Positions 5,656 through 10,568 of a stretch of DNA of 10,568 nt are shown here, piece after piece. Every line of letters begins with the position of its first letter. Within the stretch, counting starts at the first letter, position 1. Below the pieces are notes generated by a model. The model did not search any database. It was not told where the DNA came from and saw nothing but the letters and a program-made list of their open reading frames with translations. The position numbers were made by a program, and so were the translations under genes. Source of the stretch: Chloroflexota bacterium (GTDB lineage: Bacteria; Chloroflexota; Dehalococcoidia; JACQGW01); the NCBI GenBank assembly GCA_016199325.1, contig JACQGW010000270.1:1-10568 (forward strand), written 5' to 3'.

Positions 5656-8600
5656 GCGCGGCCAGCGCCAGGATGGCGCTGGCGCTGGCGGCCGCGCCGA
5701 CGGCGAGCGAGACCGGCCGGAAGACCATCTCCACCCGGTGCTGGCCGGCCGGCACCCTGATGCCCCGAAAGAGACCGTCCACGCGCTGGATCTCCACCGG
5801 GCTACCGTCCAGCGTCGCCCGCCAGCCTGGATAGGCGGTATCGGCCAGGACGACGAGACCGGCCGTCGGGAGCTCGGCTTCGAGGACGATGTGCTCCGGC
5901 GCGTCGAGGACGATGCGGACGGCGCCCTCAACCCCGGCCCCTCTCCCGCCCGGCGGGAGAGGGGAGTCGGTTGCTGTCCCTTCCTGGATAGCGTAGGCGC
6001 GGGGGAGCGCACGGCGGTTGCGCTTGATCTTGACGTCGCCCAGGTAGACGAGCTCCCAGGCGGGGTTGACGTCGAGCGCCGTCGAGGCGCCGGTACGGGC
6101 GTCGGCCAGCGTCAGCCCTTCGACGACGATCGGGCCGGTGGCTGCTGATCGCAGGTGAATCGTTTGAACGGCGAGATCGGCCGGCAGGTCGACGCGGCCG
6201 ATCTGCCGCTCGGCCGGGCTGAGTCGGCCCGGCGGCACAACGGCGAGGCCCTGGCCGGCGGTCAGCATGCGCTCGACCGCCGGCGCCCCTTCGCCCAGCG
6301 CGGTCACGACGAGGCCGCCCGCGCCGGCGGGCCGGTCCGGAGAGCCGGCGACGGCGACGACGACGCCGATCCACGTTGCCGGCTGCGGCACTGGCACCGC
6401 CACGGTGATCGTCTCGCCCGGATCGATCACCACCGGCGTGCCGAGCTCGAAGTAGGCGCCGTCTCGCCAGAGGTCGTCTGTGCGGTCGGCCACGACGTAC
6501 GCGACGCCTGCCCGCCCGAGGAGATCGGCGTCGGGAATGCCGGCGAGCTGCTCTCGGAGCAGTCCATCGGCCTGGTCGCGGTCGACGCGACCGTCGGGGC
6601 GTGGCCGGACGCCGGCCGACCTGAGCAGGGCCTGCTTCCATTCGACGTAGGCGCGGAGCGGCAGCAGGCCGCCGTCGTAGCCGTCCAGCGTGGGGATGCC
6701 AAACCGCCGCGAGAGGTTCGGCGCCAGAATGTCCTTGTACTTGCGAGCGACGAGGTAGTCGCGAATCGCCGCCGGCGGCAGAACGTCGGCCAGCATCCGA
6801 CGCACCTCGCCGGCGTCGCCGGGCTCGTAGATAGCCGTCGAGACGCCAAGCGCACGCGCGCCTCCGACAGCCCGATCGAGAAATGCGACGGAGGGCGTCC
6901 AGGCCGAGTAGGCTTCAGGCAGCGTCAGGGCAAAGATCGGCTGCGGCCGGCCGGCCGCAAAGAGGTCGCCGGCCAGGAGCGCCAGGACCAGCCAGCGGAC
7001 GGCCGCTCCTACGGGTTTCTGGTTGGGCGTCACGGGTTTCTGGTTTTTGGTTTTTGGTTTTTGGTTCGAGTACGGGGTACTGGTCCTCCGAGCCAGAAAC
7101 CAGAAACTTGAGACTAGCAAACCCGTCGTGGCCCGATTTGTGGTGCGTGCGAGCGCATCGAGGCCGATGCCGACGAGGATCGCGGCGGCGAAGCCGTACA
7201 GGAAGAGGAAGCGGGCCGGCACCCGGAAGTAGCTGAGGCCCGGCAGCAGCTTCAGGGCGAGCCAGTAGACCGGCGTGAAACCGCCGAGCGCTAGGCAGAG
7301 GGCGCCGATCGCCAGCAGTGCCCAGACGGCGACCTGCCGAACCGGCGCTCGCGCCAGCGCGACGACCGCCAGGGCGCTGCCGACGAGCCCAACGCTCGCG
7401 GAGAACTCGGCGAACGGCGCCTGGGCGTAGTTGGGCAGGAGGGCGTCGGGCAGGCGCCAGGGCGGCAGCGAGAAGGAGACGGCCTCCCGGCCGCTGAGCC
7501 CGCCCGACCGGATCGAGAGCGCCGAGAGCTCCAGCGCCGGCACGAGCTGGACGGCGGCAAGGCCGAGGCCGAGCGCGACCATCGCCGCCAGCCCAGCCGC
7601 GCGCCTGAGGCGAGGCGGCCGACCCAGCGCGTAAACGCCGGCGGCGAGGAGCGAGAGGTACAACTCCTGGGTGTGGCCGGCAAAGACCTGGAACGCGACG
7701 ACCACCGCCCCGGCCGCGAGGGTTCCAACGGGAGGACAGACCCCCAAGACTCGTCCATCCGCCAGGTCCGTAGCAGACTGGCTGCCCCCCGGATCGTCAT
7801 GCTGAGCCGCAGCGAAGCATCTCCCCGGTCCCCCCTGCTCGCGCCGCGGAGATGCTTCGCTGCGGCTCAGCATGACGGAGGGGGAGTCGCCGGGCTCGCT
7901 GCGGCTCAGCGTGACGGAGGGGGAGTCGCCGGGCTCGCTGCGGCTGAGCAAGACGGAGGGGGAGTCGGCAGGCTCACTGCGGCTGAGCAAGACGGAGGGG
8001 GAGTCGGCAGGCTCGCTGCGGCTCAGCATGACGGAGGGGGAGTCGCCGTGCTCAGCAGGTGGCTCGCTGGAAGCACGAGCAAGGTACGCAAGGCGAGCAA
8101 GCAGCGCGCGCGGGAACGACGCACTGAAGTGCGCACTGCGAACCAGAAGGGTAAGCCAGGGGCGGCGGTTCGTAGTGCGCACTTCAGTGCGCTTGCCACC
8201 GAGTGGCGGATCATCGAGAGCGCCCGGTGCCAGCCTTGGGGCGACCGTCGGCGGTCGCCTGCCCGTCCCATCGATCAGCAGCAGCAGCCACGGTAGCCAG
8301 ACGGCGGCGGCGACCTGGTTGGGGTGGCCGGCCTGGGCCGTCAGGAAGCCGCCGAAGGCGAAGGCGATGGCCGCGGCGGCCGCGCCGGCGACGCCGAGGG
8401 CGAGCGAGCGCCTGGCGAAGAGGAACGTGCCCGCCAGCGCCATGCCTGCGTGGAATAGCAACCCGGCCTTGAAGGCTGCCGGCGGATCCAGCACGATCGC
8501 GAGCCAGGTCGTCGGGTAGAAGACGGCCGTCTGGACGTTTGCCAGGAACGGCACGCCGCCGAAGACCAGCGGGTCCCAGAGCGGCAGCCGGCCGGCCCGC

Positions 8601-8746
8601 AGGGCGTCGCCGGCGTAGGCGAGGTTCGGGTAGAAGTAGACGAAGAGATCGTAGCCGGCGGGAATGCCGGACGTCAGGGCGAGCGGCCAGTAGAAGCCGG
8701 CGACCGCGAGTGCGCAGGCGATCAGTCCGAGGAGCGGCCGGCGGAT
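5603..8746 (-). CDS. YfhO-family membrane glycosyltransferase (GT-C type) carrying in-frame repeat insertions
   Basis: Large multi-pass membrane protein, 1047 residues if started at ATC 8746. YfhO enzymes transfer a sugar from a polyprenyl-phosphate donor onto an extracytoplasmic acceptor (lipoteichoic acid in Bacillus/Listeria). Hallmarks: first membrane helix then GYDLFVYFYP with the candidate catalytic D33 in the first outer loop, AGRLPLWDPLVFGGVPFLANVQTAVFYP, FQVFAGHTQELY, GLSYFRVPARFLFLYGFAAAILVGIGLDAL, a soluble outer domain, and the C-terminal YPGWRATLDG...VPAGQHRVEMVFRP plus a final helix. The only ATG/GTG/TTG-type start nearby (GTG 8554) would cut into the conserved block. The frame opens right after the glycosyltransferase stop (TGA 8756-8758), and a GAGGT ribosome site stands 6 bases before ATC 8746. 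CTG 8725 is the alternative. About 180 residues (roughly 160-340) are repeat-derived; without them the size matches the usual ~860. Confidence 0.88.
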   Translation of the reverse strand: MRRPLLGLIACALAVAGFYWPLALTSGIPAGYDLFVYFYPNLAYAGDALRAGRLPLWDPLVFGGVPFLANVQTAVFYPTTWLAIVLDPPAAFKAGLLFHAGMALAGTFLFARRSLALGVAGAAAAAIAFAFGGFLTAQAGHPNQVAAAVWLPWLLLLIDGTGRRPPTVAPRLAPGALDDPPLGGKRTEVRTTNRRPWLTLLVRSAHFSASFPRALLARLAYLARASSEPPAEHGDSPSVMLSRSEPADSPSVLLSRSEPADSPSVLLSRSEPGDSPSVTLSRSEPGDSPSVMLSRSEASPRREQGGPGRCFAAAQHDDPGGSQSATDLADGRVLGVCPPVGTLAAGAVVVAFQVFAGHTQELYLSLLAAGVYALGRPPRLRRAAGLAAMVALGLGLAAVQLVPALELSALSIRSGGLSGREAVSFSLPPWRLPDALLPNYAQAPFAEFSASVGLVGSALAVVALARAPVRQVAVWALLAIGALCLALGGFTPVYWLALKLLPGLSYFRVPARFLFLYGFAAAILVGIGLDALARTTNRATTGLLVSSFWFLARRTSTPYSNQKPKTKNQKPVTPNQKPVGAAVRWLVLALLAGDLFAAGRPQPIFALTLPEAYSAWTPSVAFLDRAVGGARALGVSTAIYEPGDAGEVRRMLADVLPPAAIRDYLVARKYKDILAPNLSRRFGIPTLDGYDGGLLPLRAYVEWKQALLRSAGVRPRPDGRVDRDQADGLLREQLAGIPDADLLGRAGVAYVVADRTDDLWRDGAYFELGTPVVIDPGETITVAVPVPQPATWIGVVVAVAGSPDRPAGAGGLVVTALGEGAPAVERMLTAGQGLAVVPPGRLSPAERQIGRVDLPADLAVQTIHLRSAATGPIVVEGLTLADARTGASTALDVNPAWELVYLGDVKIKRNRRALPRAYAIQEGTATDSPLPPGGRGAGVEGAVRIVLDAPEHIVLEAELPTAGLVVLADTAYPGWRATLDGSPVEIQRVDGLFRGIRVPAGQHRVEMVFRPVSLAVGAAASASAILALAALIAFGATGSRWSRGRLR
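5938..5964. repeat. Palindromic repeat inside the yfhO-type gene
   Basis: 13-base perfect arms (CCCCTCTCCCGCC at 5938-5950, complement at 5952-5964) around a single base. It encodes residues ~928-937 of the YfhO protein (within SPLPPGGRGAG) without breaking the frame. Second copy of the family seen at 5371-5403. Confidence 0.8.
7011..7126. repeat. T/G-rich repeat insertion (GGTTTTT tandem with inverted flanks) in yfhO
   Basis: ACGGGTTTCTGGTT occurs at 7011-7024 and again at 7032-7045, followed by three GGTTTTT-type units up to ~7066. Complementary AACCAGAAAC (7098-7107) and AAACCCGT (7119-7126) close the element. It is clearly lower in GC than the gene around it. On the minus strand it is read as YSNQKPKTKNQKPVTPNQKP, near residues 541-579, between a membrane-helix region and the conserved AVRWLVLALLAGDLF block. 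It looks like a dispersed repeat fixed in a loop of the protein. Confidence 0.8.
7795..7877. repeat. 30-bp perfect inverted repeat in yfhO
   Basis: Left arm 7795-7824 and right arm 7848-7877 are exact reverse complements (core GCTGAGCCGCAGCGAAGCAT), with a 23-base centre. On the minus strand the arms are read as the peptides VMLSRSEASP and RCFAAAQHDD. The right arm merges into the tandem array that starts at 7874, whose units contain the same GCTGCGGCTCAGCAT core, so the array probably grew out of this element. Confidence 0.9.
7874..8068. repeat. 39-bp tandem array, four full units plus a partial, in yfhO
   Basis: Units begin with GACGGAGGGGGAGTCG at 7874, 7913, 7952, 7991 and a decayed one at 8030. 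The period is exactly 39 bases, so each unit adds 13 residues without shifting frame; read on the minus strand as DSPSVLLSRSEPA-type units (about residues 227-291 of the YfhO protein). Units differ by a few substitutions (CGCCGGGCTCG versus CGGCAGGCTCA; CAGCAT, CAGCGT, GAGCAA), which shows post-duplication drift. There are no unique spacers. Confidence 0.92.
8120..8191. repeat. 25-bp inverted repeat (GTGCGCACTTCAGTGCG family) in yfhO
   Basis: Left arm 8120-8144 and right arm 8167-8191 are complementary with a single mismatch, around a 22-base centre. Each arm itself contains a small palindrome around GTGCGCACT. On the minus strand they are read as RSAHFSA and RTEVRTTNRR (residues ~186-209 region). 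A further copy of this repeat lies in the non-coding end of the window at 10393-10421. Confidence 0.85.
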
Positions 8747-8752
8747 GGCGCT

Positions 8753-8757
8753 ACCTC
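8753..8757 (-). promoter_or_regulatory. Ribosome binding site pointing to ATC 8746 as yfhO start
   Basis: GAGGT (minus strand 8757-8753) overlaps the TGA stop of the glycosyltransferase gene and is 6 bases before ATC 8746. Spacing is ideal, but the codon it points to is one base away from ATG. Confidence 0.45.
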
Positions 8758-9445
8758 AATCGAAGAACCGGCAGCGCAGGAGGGTGACGACGACCGTCCA
8801 GCCGTCCTTCCAGGTGATCTTCTTCCCCTCCGCGAACTCACGGCCGGCGTAGGAGATCGGCACCTCGTAGATCCGGTGGCCCATCCTGAGCATCCGGGCC
8901 GTGATCTCCGGGTCGAAGCCCCAGCGGGGCTGGCGCAGGTTCAGCCGGGCGGCGACGTCGGCGGTGAAGACCTTGTAGCAGGTCTCCATATCGCTCATCG
9001 TCGTATCGTAGAGCACGTTCGTCAGGAAGGTCAGGAAACGGTTGCCGACGGCGTGCCAGAAGAACATCGCCTTGTGCTCGCCGAGAAAGCGGGAGCCGTA
9101 GACGACCTTCGCCTTGCCGCTCAGGATCGGCTTGAGCAGGCGGGGGTAATCCTCGGGGTCGTACTCCAGATCGGCATCCTGAATGAGAACGACGTCGCCG
9201 GTGACGCGCCGCAGCCCCGTCTGGACGGCCGCCCCCTTGCCCATATTCTCCGCGTGGAAGATGACGATCAGGTCATGCGCCGCCGCTTCCGCTTTGAGCT
9301 CGTTGTGGGTCCCATCGGTCGAGCCGTCGTCGACGCAGATGATCTCCTTTTCGACCGGCCCGACGTCCACGGCCCGCACCCGGCGGAGGATCTCCCGGAT
9401 GGTCTCCCGCTCGTTGAAGATGGGGATGATGATGGAGAGCTTCAC
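8756..9445 (-). CDS. GT2 glycosyltransferase, polyprenyl-phosphate mannose/glucose synthase (DPM1-like)
   Basis: 229 residues from GTG 9445, which overlaps the TGA of the upstream gene in GTGA (translational coupling); GGAGGGTGG lies shortly upstream. GT2 GT-A fold: SIIIPIFNE (4-12), nucleotide/metal site VDDGSTDGT (38-46), AENMGKGAAVQTG (65-77), the DxD-type QDADLEYDPEDYP (89-101), VYGSRF (115-120), SDMETCYKVF (151-160) and RWGFDPEIT (174-182). This set is typical of dolichol/polyprenyl-phosphate mannose synthase-like enzymes, which load a sugar from GDP- or UDP-sugar onto a polyprenyl phosphate at the inner membrane face. It has no C-terminal membrane helices, unlike CsbB-type enzymes. It is followed directly by the YfhO-family transferase, a likely user of its lipid-linked sugar. 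Which sugar is used cannot be read from sequence. Confidence 0.93.
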   Translation of the reverse strand: MKLSIIIPIFNERETIREILRRVRAVDVGPVEKEIICVDDGSTDGTHNELKAEAAAHDLIVIFHAENMGKGAAVQTGLRRVTGDVVLIQDADLEYDPEDYPRLLKPILSGKAKVVYGSRFLGEHKAMFFWHAVGNRFLTFLTNVLYDTTMSDMETCYKVFTADVAARLNLRQPRWGFDPEITARMLRMGHRIYEVPISYAGREFAEGKKITWKDGWTVVVTLLRCRFFD

Positions 9446-10170
9446 GATTCTGCCACCCTCCGTCGGCCGGTCAGCGCGGCCAGGTCGAGGCCCCGCCGTG
9501 CCCAGCGCAGGTAGGCGAGACAGGCCGCCGTCAGGCCGGCCGCCCAGGCGAAGCTGCGGACGGCGAGCCGGACGACCATCTCGTACCAGAACGGCTGGGG
9601 ATACATCCGGATCATGTAGTCCGTCCGCGGGTCCAACTGCCAGAGGTCATTGCGGAACGAGAGCAGATGGAACTGAAGCCACCACGACGAGAAGTCGCCC
9701 TGGGCCAGGCCGCCGAGCAGCGCGAGGACGGCCATGGTCAGAACGCCGCCGGCCGCGCCGGCGCGGGCGACGGCACCCACGCCCCGCCGTCGCCGGACGC
9801 CGAGGGCGAGCGCGACGAAGAGCGCCAGGACGGCCAGCGCGCCCATCTGGAGCCGGAACATCAACAGGAAGATGTCGCGCACGTCGGCGAGGTGCTGGGT
9901 CTCCCGCTCGTTGAAGAGCGGCGCCCGGCCGGTCTCCTTCTGGATGACGAGGGTCACCGGCCAGCCGGTCTCCAAATAGGCCATGATCTGGTCGGTGGCC
10001 GTCCCCAACTCGGCGAGGCTCATGCCGGTGGTCTGCGGGACGCCGTTCCTCTCATAGCCGGCCAGCCAGAGCGACCGGTCGAAGGTGACCGCCCGCAGGT
10101 TGGTGAGGACAATGGCGAGCGGCACGGCCAGGACCGCCAGGCCGCCCAGGAGCAATCCCAGGATACGCAC
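9442..10170 (-). CDS. TIGR01906/DUF1461 membrane protein, Lit-like (lipoprotein intramolecular transacylase family)
   Basis: Integral membrane protein, 242 residues from GTG 10170. In Firmicutes the family includes Lit, which moves an acyl chain within the diacylated lipoprotein N-terminus to give lyso-form lipoproteins. Seen: N-terminal membrane helix (~3-22), an outer segment, ETQHLADVR with H93, two central helices, FHLLSFRNDLWQLDPRTDYMIRMYPQPFW with H168, and a last helix. The two family histidines, reported essential in Lit, are both present. GTG 10170 is chosen over the in-frame ATG at 10203 (11 residues more) because AAAGG lies 8 bases before the GTG and because the ATG is embedded in a TATAAT box with no ribosome site ahead. 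The ATG remains possible. It is first in the operon with the GT2 and YfhO genes. Lit activity outside Firmicutes is inference. Confidence 0.85.
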   Translation of the reverse strand: MRILGLLLGGLAVLAVPLAIVLTNLRAVTFDRSLWLAGYERNGVPQTTGMSLAELGTATDQIMAYLETGWPVTLVIQKETGRAPLFNERETQHLADVRDIFLLMFRLQMGALAVLALFVALALGVRRRRGVGAVARAGAAGGVLTMAVLALLGGLAQGDFSSWWLQFHLLSFRNDLWQLDPRTDYMIRMYPQPFWYEMVVRLAVRSFAWAAGLTAACLAYLRWARRGLDLAALTGRRRVAES

Positions 10171-10201
10171 GATAGGCGCCTTTCGTCTGCGAAGTCGGCC
10201 C

Positions 10202-10207
10202 ATTATA
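10202..10207 (-). promoter_or_regulatory. Candidate -10 box of the Lit-like/GT2/YfhO operon
   Basis: A perfect TATAAT on the minus strand (10207-10202), followed by GGGC. The -35 region 17 bases upstream (TTCCGC) is poor. If it is used, transcription starts near 10195, downstream of ATG 10203 and about 25 bases before GTG 10170. Confidence 0.45.
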
Positions 10208-10392
10208 CCCGATGCCGGCCCGGCGCGGAAAGGCGCCCGGCTGCTGCGAAAACGGGAACTCGTGGGAACTCGTGGGAGAGGTTTTCATACTCGGTGGCGC
10301 CCGCCAGGGCAGGGGCGACTCCTATGTGAACTCCATACGATAAAGGTAGGGGCGCGTACGTAGGCATAGAGGCTGCGAAGGCGTGGCGCGCA

Positions 10393-10421
10393 GGTTCGTA
10401 GTGCGCACTCGCAAGTGCGCT
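10393..10421. repeat. Copy of the GGTTCGTAGTGCGCACT repeat family
   Basis: Begins GGTTCGTAGTGCGCACT exactly as the right arm at 8167 inside yfhO and ends AGTGCGCT likewise, differing in the centre (CGCA versus TC). It forms its own hairpin, GCGCACT (10403-10409) with AGTGCGC (10414-10420). Confidence 0.8.
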
Positions 10422-10430
10422 CCCCGTCCA

Positions 10431-10568
10431 CACAGTTTCGACCACGCTGGCCCGCGAGCGACGCCAGCGGCGGTCACCGTACCGAGCCGCGAACGTGAGT
10501 GAGCGGTTCCCTGCGTCACAGTTCCGACCACGCTGGCCCGCGAGCGACGCTGGCGGCGGGCACCGAAC
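10431..10568. repeat. Direct repeat of about 50 bases, period 86
   Basis: The copy starting at 10431 (CACAGTTTCGACCACGCTGG...) recurs at 10517 (CACAGTTCCGACCACGCTGG...) and both continue through CCCGCGAGCGACGC. Differences are a T/C near the start, and CAGCGGCGGT versus TGGCGGCGGG further on. The first copy contains a CGCTGG...CCAGCG hairpin that is broken in the second. The array may continue beyond the window. Confidence 0.85.

Larger units (their letters stand above)
10204..10568. other. Non-coding, repeat-rich end of window
   Basis: No convincing gene is seen on either strand over these ~365 bases; the open frames there lack ribosome sites and protein-like composition. It holds the upstream region of the Lit-like operon, a short GGGAACTCGT tandem (10254-10273) flanked by GAAAAC (10248-10253) and GTTTTC (10281-10286), a copy of the GTGCGCACT repeat family (10393-10421), and a ~50-base direct repeat (10431 and 10517). 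Confidence 0.6.

Noticed and set aside
7874..8068. Possible CRISPR array (regular 39-bp units)
   Set aside because: Units are contiguous with no unique spacers, the period is a multiple of three inside an open frame, and no cas gene is nearby; it is a coding tandem repeat.
7872..8519. Plus-strand open frame coding a GESPGSLRLS-type repeat protein
   Set aside because: It is the antisense reading of the 39-bp array; the minus frame continues into YfhO blocks on both sides, while this frame has no support outside the repeats.
8756..8758. Natural GT2-YfhO fusion through the shared frame
   Set aside because: A clear TGA ends the glycosyltransferase at its usual length and a ribosome site overlaps it; readthrough is kept only as an alternative in the start-codon finding.
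10204..10568. Possible small genes or an RNA gene at the right end
   Set aside because: The open frames are short, lack ribosome sites and consist largely of repeats; no tRNA-like or known RNA fold was recognised.

Overview
The window is GC-rich bacterial chromosome with dense coding on both strands. The gene families and the dispersed repeats (13-residue SRSEP/LSR-type tandem peptides, NQKP-type peptides, short CCTCTC...GAGAGG palindromes inside genes) fit Chloroflexota, perhaps Thermomicrobia. That assignment rests on recall and general character, not on a marker gene, and is moderate at best. No RNA gene, CRISPR array, transposase, toxin-antitoxin pair or recognisable defence gene was found.

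Left part (plus strand, 1-2530): the C-terminal two thirds of a DnaK/Hsp70 cut by the window edge; a short QueG/RdhA-related double [4Fe-4S] protein; and a 104-residue dimeric alpha/beta-barrel-type hypothetical that ends at a clear intrinsic terminator. The last two genes are preceded by nearly identical promoter-like elements. Middle left (minus strand, 2569-3387): a ComB-type 2-phosphosulfolactate phosphatase, divergent from the next unit. Middle (plus strand, 3578-5655): a GreA-family factor with an unusual coiled-coil tip and its own consensus sigma-70-type promoter. It is followed by a second consensus promoter driving a DUF2007 protein, AccD and a zinc-ribbon protein, which are tightly packed. 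AccD appears to start at a CTG codon.

Right part (minus strand, 10203 down to 5603): a three-gene operon read leftward. It encodes a DUF1461/TIGR01906 membrane protein related to the lipoprotein intramolecular transacylase Lit, a DPM1-like GT2 glycosyltransferase (4-base overlap), and a very large YfhO-family membrane glycosyltransferase. A polyprenyl-phosphate-sugar synthase paired with a YfhO GT-C enzyme resembles known csbB-yfhO glycosylation pairs, and the Lit-like gene adds a lipoprotein or membrane-lipid theme. The YfhO reading frame has no ATG/GTG/TTG at its expected start. It also carries four unrelated repeat families, all keeping frame, including a 39-bp tandem array (13 residues per unit) and a 30-bp perfect inverted repeat. 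The last ~365 bases are non-coding and repeat-rich, and include another copy of one of the repeat families found inside yfhO.

The most noteworthy points are the repeat-laden yfhO, the two genes lacking canonical start codons (accD and yfhO), the Lit-like/GT2/YfhO envelope module, and the GreA tip variant. I do not see a clearly new multi-gene system beyond these.
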